A stretch of DNA of 64,000 nt from Nectonema munidae (taxonomy: Eukaryota; Nematomorpha; Nectonematoida; Nectonematidae), in contig JAUIRK010000925.1 of the NCBI GenBank assembly GCA_030549495.1, forward strand, positions 868,001 through 932,000. The letters run 5' to 3'. The first letter of the stretch is position 1. Each line of letters begins with the position of its first letter. The position numbers were made by a program, and so were the translations under genes. Of the stretch, positions 11,303-64,000 are shown one piece after another. Under the pieces are notes generated by a model. It was not told the origin of the DNA. It did no database searches and saw only the letters and a list, made by a program, of their open reading frames with translations.

Positions 11303-14091
11303 CACTCTAATACTTCGTTATAATAACACTATAACATAGAGATCATTAATTATTGCCTGTCTATACAGAGCCCGCGCTACTTATATACTTTTAAGGCACT
11401 GATTCTGATCAAAATATTTTTCCCAATTCCTAACTAAATTATATGGAAAAGTCTAATGGTATGAAATTTTCATTAACCTTATATTTTTAGTTTTCAAATT
11501 TCATCATTTAAAAAAAACCATGTTATATGAAGATTTATAAAAAAGTCTTCAAAAACTGTCAATTCATTCAAATGTTAAGTTGGCTGACAAATGTGGAGGA
11601 TTTTACCTCAATTTGGGAAAATTGATCATGTATTTACCGCCTTGAAATTCTGGAAGGTTTTATCCAAGCAAACACATTGCTTCAGGTATACTTGATGAAT
11701 TGTAAATATAATTAAAAAACAAATCTTTTTTTAAGAATAAATCAGATGATCTAGCTGAAGCTTTTGATCTTGTTCATTTCTCTCTTGAAGTTTTTATAAT
11801 TAAAAAAGAAATTCAACTTTTCAACTAATATATGAATACTTTTAATGATACTGATAGTAAAACAACACAATGGCTACAAAATGCTAGTAGCCAACTGTTT
11901 GAAGCTTTGAAATCTTGAAGTTTCAATTGTAGTGCTATCTCGTTTGCTTTTTCCTGAAGAAGAGGACTGTTCAAGGGGAGTAACCTAGCCGTGCATTCTT
12001 TAAACCAGTGTTTTTTAAAATGTGGGTCCCGACCTTTCAGTGGGTCGCGTGAAAAATAAAGTGGGTCGTGAAAAAAAAGAAATCTTTTTTTCTTAATATT
12101 GTGTTCTTTAGATTTCCGAAGGAATTTCCCCCATATTTGTTTTTCTAAAAGTAATACACCTGAGTATTATGGATCGTGCGTGATGCAAACTGGGCTCTTA
12201 CTATGTGTGAACATGAAAAAAGTTTTAAAACGCTGCCTTAAACCATTCATAAAAGATGGCGTTCAATTCATCATTTCTTGTTTTTTGTAATTTGTTTTCG
12301 ACCACATGGTACATTTTTTTCAAATTCATCGATCCACTCCTGTTTCTTCTTTAGTACATTTAGAATTTGAGCTTCCCCGCAACAATGACCTTGATTCGAA
12401 AGCATTTGAGGAATTGAAGATGCGCTTAACTTCTATTTTTCGTGCATCTTCATCACCTCCACCTTCTTCTCTAGCGAAAGTGAGTTGCGACATTTGAAAG
12501 ATTTTACGGCGTTTACAGGAATTTGAGAGCTGTGGGATTTGTAGAAAATTAAAAAAAAATTAAGGCGGTGATGTTATGTAACGTTTGAAGCAACTGTAAA
12601 TCTGATGTAAAATGATTGATACAGTGTTTCACATTTTCTAAACCATCCTATATATTTTTCCCATTAAAAAGTTTAAAGGACCTTTTTTAGGAATTTAAAA
12701 TATTTATTTATATACTAAATAACTATTGAAAAAAAGTTATTAGAATGAATGTTTTGTTGCAGAGTAAGTATAACGAATATTGAAATTAGTATTAATCATA
12801 CCATAATCAAAGATGTAATGAGTAAATTATCTTATAAAAAGCAAACAAAGTTGTCTTCCTTTTATATCTATTAAACCATATACATTGGTAAATACCAGTA
12901 TATGGAGTGCTGTGACTAAAAATTCCAAGGGGTTGTCCAAGATCGTGAGGTTTTAGAAAATATCAAAACGCAACAGGTGAGCTTTTTCTAAACTCAAAAA
13001 ATGTAATTAGTTCATGTTTGCTAAACGATCCAATATATTTTTTGAATAATTTTTAAGTCGATACTAAAAACATTAGTTTGGATTTTGGCGTTCAAATCAT
13101 TCAAATAGATGTGTAAAAATTGTTGGTATCTATTTGTTGGTAACATCCTTATTGGATACGATGAGTGAAGAGAAGGCGGGCAGAGATGACTAATGAATGA
13201 GCCACATAAAAATAATAAATGCCAATAATTCTAATAAAATTAATTCTTTTTTTATAGGAATGGGCTAATGTCAATCTTAATAATAAGAAAAATCGATTGG
13301 TGCGCAAATTATGAATAAAATGTCAATAACGCATTATTCAATCAAAAGAATTATACCTAGAATGAATGTTTAATCAAAAATCGATGGTGAAATTAGTATT
13401 AAATAAGACATAGAGTAACTAAATATTTTAATAAATATTTATCTAAAAATGGCTTAAAAATTGAGTATAAAATTTGCACCATTTTGACGTATCACACCCA
13501 ATGTTTAGACTTAATTTGACAAAAATATCTTAATCTAACCATTGAATCATTGTATGGTATACCTGAAAATAACAAATCCGTAAAATGAGCAAAGATTTAT
13601 GCACATCAAAAATACCAACGGTAAACACGGATGAATATTTAAGTTGTTGTAAAAATCAATACCTTTTACCCATCAGGTGCTATGAGAAATATTTATTGAA
13701 ATGTCTTGAACAAAATGTTGTTTTACATATATGAGAAGCATATTCTAAATTTTGTGAAATTACAACAACTAGAAGTTAACTAATGGCAATACTTAATTTA
13801 AATGCCTTTGGAGCTTTTACAAGCTTCTAATATCAAATCACATACACAGATAAATGTAGGTTTAAAGTGGGTGCTTCTTACCACCACCACCCTCCTGCGA
13901 CACCATTATCCTTTTGTTACAAAAGAAGAAACATTAATAGTTTAAAAAGGAATTGCAGTTTATTACCAATACAACGAATTTCGACCAAACTCGATCTGCG
14001 CTTTTTTAAGTAAAATCTAAAGAAAAAGGAAAACTACTAAGAGTGGAAGTGTGTGTGTGCATTTGTAGATGTAATGAAATCAAGTTTCGTT
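11303..14091. other. Spacer downstream of the TRPC gene, with a possible hAT end
   Basis: This region should include the TRPC 3' UTR at its right side, but I cannot place a polyadenylation site with confidence. CAGTGTTTTTTAAAATGTGG at 12006-12025, followed by gggtcccgacc and gggtcgcg motifs, looks like a hAT terminus; its partner was not found. Two short plus-strand open frames at 12099-12497 are not recognised. Confidence 0.45.
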
Positions 14092-58280
<44,189 letters not shown>

Positions 58281-58570
58281 CTGCAAAAAATGATTGGCTA
58301 CCGTGACGAGAGACATCATCCGACCAAGACACGACTGATAAGCGCCAAACCAGAGCGTCAAACAGGACACAAGCGCCAAATCAGGCCAAATAGTATGAAA
58401 ATGTTTTGTAAACCTTAATCCAAGGGCACTTTTATACCATTATTTACATCCTTCAACTTTTGTTCATGTCTTCTCAGCGATAATTTCCTTTACATTTATA
58501 AAGTTGCTTAGTGTTTTACTCGGGCGTAAAAATCTTTAATGCCAGACCAGATCTATCATAATCCCAAGGG

Positions 58571-58716
58571 GGTGGAATAAGGTTGATTAGGTACTGGGTT
58601 TCGATAACTCAAGTCTTGGGTTCGGTCCCTCGTCAAGCCTAATTTATCATAGTTCGATACAAACGGCGCAATTGTGCCTTCCCGATGAAAAAACCCCACG
58701 GTACCTTTACCCCTAA
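58571..58716 (+). repeat. tRNA-like SINE, copy 5
   Basis: Copy with ggttgattaggtactgggtt, a gggttcggtccc B box, tagttcgatacaaacggcgc and gatgaaaaaaccccacggta. It lies just upstream of the first TRPC exon found and in the same orientation as the other four. Confidence 0.75.
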
Positions 58717-60643
58717 CTAACTATTAGAAAGCAATTTTTAAACATAAGACCTCATTTTAGCTCAACCTTGGGAAGAAATTTCCCAAAAATGTTTAATTCG
58801 AAAATAGGGGCGGATTAACGTGCCGATGTCTCGATCAAAAAAGTCTGAAACTTATCAAAGCCACCCACAAAACTACCTTAATGAACATCAAAATCAAGAA
58901 ATTCAGATAGTAAAAGCCTTATTGCTGCATGCACAGCAAAAAATCGGTCTTTCTAATTAACTTGAATATTTTCGTAAAATTTCACAACATTATAAAAATT
59001 GTAAAGTATAATAAGGCAAATTGTATTTATAATGTGAAGGATCATCATATTTTGGCAACCTTTTTATTCCTCATTTACAAACCTGGATTAAAAAATAAAT
59101 CACCAAGAACAACGAATCACTATATTTTCTTAAAGAAAGATCAACGATGTGGAGAAAGGGGTCATTGGTGGGTAGGAATCGCCTTTGATACAAATCGGAC
59201 ATGTATACTGTTCTAGAAGGCTATTCAATTTTTGCGATATCAAATGCTTGTAGCGAGATTTGAACTATGAATTTGAAGCATTATGCTGATTAGAGCATGC
59301 GAGGCTTGACTAACGTGTGTGGTGGTCCATTTTATTCAGAAAGTGATGCACACCAATGAAAAGAAAATAAAGTCTATTATTTTGGCAATTATTATTTACT
59401 TCTAAACCGTGTATGTTTTTAGCTCTTCAAAATTTTTCAGGTCAATAAAGTTAATTTTTTTTGTTTCTTTAAAAAAACATTTATATTAATGAGTTTTAAA
59501 AGGTAAAAAAAGAAAAATTTACAAAATTTCAAAGGCTTCTAGGAAATTTAAAAATTAGAAAAATTACTGGAAAAAGAAAGAATATTCAAGGATGAAACAT
59601 ATATAATACATGAAAAAAATAGGATTTTATAAATTATTTTTAGGGTAAAATATAAAAAGTATGCACAATCGAGATCTCTCTCAGACAAGTAGATGCTCCG
59701 AGTGAATATGTCAAAAGTCTGACGAGTTAAAATAATTAAAAAGACAGTTTAAGCTTTTTTGAGTGCACAAAATTTAAAAATTTTTTGTAAAAAACTTTGC
59801 TGTAACACGCAAAAAATAAAGAAAAGTGATGGAAAAATACTTGATATTCGAGTTAATGGATTTCAACAAAAGTGCACTGTATAATTTTAGCATCCCCAGA
59901 GAATAAATTAATTTTTCAATCACAGTTGATTAACAAAAATTGATTCGCGGCGAATTAGAAGGGAAGTGCATGAAACGAAAGTTTTTGAAAGCGCGATTTT
60001 AAAAAAGGCGTCACCTTCTTCATTTGTGAAAAAAGCATCTGAGTGAACCCAAAGGAGAACAATTTAATTGTGGGGTGGGAGTGTTGGGTGCGAGAAAATT
60101 AGAGGAAATTCCAAGCATTATATGATATGGTAAAGTAAGAAATTTGCGTGAGATATTTAATTTCCAGAGTTTTAGGTAATCCACTGGACAAATGTCATAC
60201 ACTTCTTCAATTAATCAAACTTTGATTAAAATGTGGTATTGGTAGAAAGGTATTGCAAACTACAAACTCTTGGCCTCCAATCCTTCTTTCAACTCATGCA
60301 TTTTTGTTATAATACACGAAACACCAACCAGAACTCCTCAACACACCGACATATCCATTTTGCTTGTGTAGAAAGTAAATACAAAAAACGAAAAGAAAAA
60401 ACAGTCCAAACAACTTTTAAGTGTCGTGTCGCTTTACTGAAAAATTGCTAATTTTACTAATATTTCTGATATTTTTTCTACAGTTTTACACCTAAATATA
60501 AATATAAACGGTATATTTTAACAAAATGAAATTACTAAAACAATTAAAAAATATATGTTTAAGCAAGATTCGATAAATCTGTGCCAAAGGTTAATCTGGC
60601 ACCAAAATGGTACAGAATAAATAGTTTACGACCAAAAACCGAA
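58717..60643. other. Upstream flank of the TRPC gene; no gene seen
   Basis: A missing 5' exon or promoter would be expected here or further right, but I could not identify one. Short frames at 58929-60451 are unsupported. Confidence 0.4.
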
Positions 60644-60836
60644 CGGAAGAATATATATGTAGTCACCATCCCCGAAAATTAAAATCCCCACTATCAAAAT
60701 CCCCGAAAACTAAAATCTTAACAACCAAAATCCCCGAAAACCCAAATCCCTGAAAACTAAGGTAGAAAGAATGACTTAAATTTTCGGAGATTTTGGTAAA
60801 GGCGATTTTTGACTAGGAACCGGAAGAATATATATG
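60644..60836. mobile_element. Fold-back element, copy 2, with 16-bp flanking repeats
   Basis: The body (60660-60820) begins tagtcaccatccccgaaaat, contains repeated aaaatccccgaaaac units, and ends ggcgatttttgactagg, inverted to the start. It is flanked by the direct repeat cggaagaatatatatg at 60644-60659 and 60821-60836, a probable target-site duplication. Confidence 0.75.
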
Positions 60837-62035
60837 GAAGATGCATTAAAACACGTAGAAGTAAAATATTAATCAATTTTTGTACTCACATATGGTTTTT
60901 AAATTGAAAGAGGAAAAGTTTTAAACTGTTTTAAGATAAAAAAGTGATTAAAAAATTTAATGACGATTTTTGAAGAAGGATTTACGATTACAGCTTGAAT
61001 TGAAATGAACCTCATGCGTGTTTATCGCAAAATCCTTCAAAAATTAAAATGATTGCGACAAAAATATTATTTCAGCAAAATATCATGAAATCGAAATGCA
61101 ACTTTTCATGATTTTGAAAAAGGGGGTTTGATCAAAAAAGCGTGCAGTTTGCCCGAGTGTATTTTGAATGTTATGCATCTGATTTTATTCTAAAATTATT
61201 GCGTATTTTCGCTCTTTTCTCAATTATTCTTTGATTCTAAATAAAAGTATCTTTAATATCCTTTCAATAATTTGGGCACATATAAACTCTCTATAGAATA
61301 AACGATTTATTTTTGCGCAGACTTAAAAAGCCTGTAACATGCTCTCGGTACTTGAAACTGTTTACACTTGTGGCCAAGAAATTTCATTTCGTCACTTTGA
61401 TGCAAACAACTGAACTCCTGTTTTAGTAAGTTTTACATCATTCACTAGGTCTTCAAGCTATTTTTAGTGTGGAAAATCAAGCTATTGTTGCAAGCTTGCA
61501 TCTTTTTTTCTGTTCCAGTCATCATCACGATCCGAAATATCAATATCAGATGTAGACTTCTATGCTAAACATACTGAAATTGCCAACTCATCGCCGATCA
61601 ATATTGATTTTGTGGTTACTTATCTAGAGTTGACTTACAAGAAGCACGGGTCACATGAGCAACCGACAATTTATCCTGGTGGTTGATTTACACACAAAAA
61701 TATTCTTCATATGCGATTCAATATTTAGTAGCAGTTAAAATGTATTTTGCTTGCTCTGAGCCAATACATTGAACAGAAAAATTATCCGTTTATAGCTAAG
61801 AGTGTCTTTTAGCGATTTTCAAAGTAAATATCGGATCAAATAAAAAATGTTAACGCCTATATGAAGCAGGAGGGAGGGGCGGAATCTGCCAGCGCTTATT
61901 TCAGAGTCTTGTCATGAAAAGTGCCTTATAAATTTTATGACTTATACCAAATATGTGTTTTAAGTGTTTTGACCTTTGAACATATAGAAGTCCAATTTAT
62001 TTGTACCTTAACTGTTAAGGGGACGAATGGGGATA

Positions 62036-63490
62036 GGGTCGATCTAGGAATTTATGATCTGGGGTGGGGGGGGGGGTAGTTAAGGAAAAAATGGAGCTTT
62101 ATTGACTATTAATTATATAAGCTTACTTTTTGTTATCAATTATAATATTTCAACTAAAATTCAAAATAAGAATTACATAAAAATGTATATAAATATTTCT
62201 TACCTTCAACATCTAAAAAATTATTAAAATTTTGTAAGATCTATTCATAAAATAAAATCTATTCTTCTCTTCCGATTTGCAAACCTATTTATCACCTACC
62301 TCTTCAACATCAATTTTAATTTTGGAATGAATACACATCAATGCTAAGCCGTTATCTTTTATCATTCATAGGGTTTCTTGAATAGCTTTTCAATATTCGA
62401 ATTGCACTAAATGCCATTTCTGCAGAACAAGTAGTTACAGGAACTGTGCAGAAAATAGTCAGAAGATTTGATAATATCGAGTGGTTCTAAAGGCGTTGTT
62501 GGTGGATGGTGAAGATTAGGACAAAAATATTTCCATTCAAAGAATTGCAGCCTAACATCATCATCATCAGGATTGCACAAGCTCTAAGGCATGATTATAC
62601 AGTTGATAGACAGAATTCGTTCAGATTTCGCGATAAACACGTATACTGAAATGAGAAACTTGTGAAGGTATAAGCATTATTATTAGGGTTTGTTTGTTAT
62701 CTGCTACTTTCCCCATACTTTTAGCATTAGTAAATGGCCCATAATTAGAATCATTCCATTCATTCGTAGTTCTCCATGTTTTCAATGTTTTTTTGACAAA
62801 AGTAATATTTTCAATTGCACAAGTCTTCGTTCACAGTTGAAGAGCTCAAGAAAAGAAATAAGTTAGAGACATAACCTTGTTTGAACAACAAAGTGAAACA
62901 ATAAAAACTGGATCTGTAAGACGGTGAAGAAAAGAATACGCTTTATCAGCAGTGCTCCTGTCTGAAACCGTTATTAATTCTTCAATTGTATCTAATATCG
63001 AGATGAAAGGCTTTTGAAAGTTTGAAAGTGAATCATGTCTTTTGAGCAAGCGAGTTTCACAAAAAGATGAAAGCCGTGAAATTGAAATTCGAACATCTTT
63101 AAAAATTTTTTGATAACCTCTCTTCGTTTCACAGATTCATTGATAAAAAGGATACATTTTTAAATGACTGAAAACATGTTTCTGAATTCAGAAACCGGTG
63201 AGGAAGAATTCAAAACAAGATTAAGGCATTAGCTCCTGAAATGAAAGTATAAAGCAACTGGAGCATTTTTTCGAACAAGACTCTACACCATTCATATAAC
63301 CACACATGGAGGTGGCTCCATGGTAGACTTGATTAAGCATATTTGTGACGTCAAGACCAAAGTGTTTTAAGGCATCAAGAATTCGTCGACTTAGTCCTCA
63401 ACTTGTTACATATGCCAAGTTTTCATGGTGGGAAGAATCGGTTGTTTCATCAGCAATAATAACTCAAAAAACGTTATTTTTTTTAACATC
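62036..63490 (-). pseudogene. hAT transposase relic (THAP12/ZMYM1-like) with one element end
   Basis: Minus-strand blocks in order are VIIADETTDSSHHENLAYVT, HFGLDVTNMLNQVYHGATSM with CGYMNG, then a helical segment with IEELITVSDRSTADKAYSFL and PVFIVSLCCSNKVMSLTYF. The dimerisation region reads TVPVTTCSAEMAFSAIRILK, then SYSRNPMNDKR. This is the layout of hAT transposases of the THAP12/ZMYM1-like group. Stops and frame changes are frequent. The right-hand (3') end of the gene leads to gggtcgatctaggaattta plus a G-run at 62036-62077, matching the ends of the element at 45144. The 5' end is not seen. Confidence 0.8.
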
Positions 63491-63739
63491 ATTTACAATA
63501 AAAAAAAGTACTTGAGGAAAATTCTAGAATATAAGGTCTAGAATATAACTGTAAAGATTATTGTCTAGAGGACTGAATACAGTACCGTAGTTAGAAAAAG
63601 TACAAAATTGATGTCCAAACTCTAGAGAATTGAGTTATATTCTAGATGCTTCTAGAGTAAACGCAGAAACGTAATCTAATAGTAAGAAATCTGTTTCTAT
63701 CAGAGATTCAAAATCACCTGAACTTCCTATAACTTCCAG

Positions 63740-64000
63740 AATTCCGAAGGGTTCAATCCTCTGTCCACTGGTATTCAACATCTATATTATGATATATTTT
63801 CTTACAATTTTAATATTCAAATGTTGTTGTTTGAAGATGACATCTCAATTATCATTTCGATATATTTTAAGACTTATCAAAAAAATCAACTACAGTAATT
63901 TCAGACATCTCTCTTCATGGTATTGAAAAAGTAAGTGAGTTCAATTCATTAGGGTTGACTATAAATGAAAATCTTACATGGGACAATCATGTAAATAAAA
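63740..64000 (+). pseudogene. LINE reverse transcriptase scrap, cut by window edge
   Basis: One can read EGSILCPLVFNIYI, then a degenerate active-site region, then EFNSLGLTINENLTWDNHVN across frames. The (Q)GSxLxPLxFNIYI block and LGLTINENLTWDNHV are typical of Jockey/CR1-group RTs. It runs off the right end. Confidence 0.65.

Noticed and set aside
58281-58332. In-frame extension of TRPC exon 1 upstream as the true N-terminus
   Set aside because: The open stretch contains no ATG and crosses a strong splice acceptor.

Overview
The window is a strongly AT-rich piece of an invertebrate nuclear genome, with spliced genes, long simple repeats and dense transposable elements. An arthropod is likely: the host gene resembles fly TRP most closely, and one relic (38.76-39.49 kb) belongs to a protein family I know mainly from arthropod genomes. 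I cannot name the species. No rRNA, standalone tRNA, CRISPR or prokaryote-type operon is visible.

The one clear host gene is a TRPC-class cation channel (TRP/TRPL/TRPgamma group) on the minus strand. It covers about 44 kb in 15 coding exons, from 58,280 (5') to 14,092 (3'). I placed every splice junction by reading the minus strand. All 14 introns start GT and end AG, and the phases agree across all junctions, giving one frame of 1,036 residues from the first full codon of the most upstream exon found. The order is N-terminal segment, ankyrin repeats, TRPC linker, pre-S1 helix, S1-S4, S5-pore-S6, EWKFAR TRP box, conserved C-terminal helix and an acidic tail. A further 5' coding exon may exist.

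The introns are full of mobile DNA. Intron 1 holds a broken FLYWCH/MULE transposase. Intron 2 holds a ~130-bp tandem repeat present in both orientations, plus a fold-back element. Intron 3 holds a ~1.06-kb perfect (TG)n tract next to a splice donor, two tRNA-like SINE copies, and a stray 76-bp copy of part of the next exon. Intron 4 holds a short hAT-type element and intron 5 another SINE. Intron 6 holds a worn LINE and an unclassified repeated gene. Intron 9 holds a ~148-bp diverged tandem array. Intron 12 holds a SINE, a 3' LINE copy and LINE/hAT scraps. Intron 13 holds a nearly full LINE with a PHD-finger ORF1 and an APE/RT ORF2.

Downstream of the channel gene (1-14 kb) lie an RTE-like LINE, a Penelope-type GIY-YIG fragment, a complete piggyBac element (6,708-10,571) and a TTAA-associated MITE (10,854-11,298). 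The piggyBac has TTAA duplications, matching inverted ends, an intron-bearing transposase with one premature stop, a long GT tract and a 103-bp-arm palindrome. Upstream of the channel gene (58.3-64 kb) are a SINE, a second fold-back copy with 16-bp flanking repeats, a broken hAT transposase and an RT scrap at the window edge.

I found no convincing new multi-gene system. The most notable points are the complete channel gene model with an insertion in its ankyrin region, the splice-site-proximal CA/TG tract, the exon fragment copied beside a SINE, the intact-ended piggyBac, and several small repeat families I cannot match to named ones.
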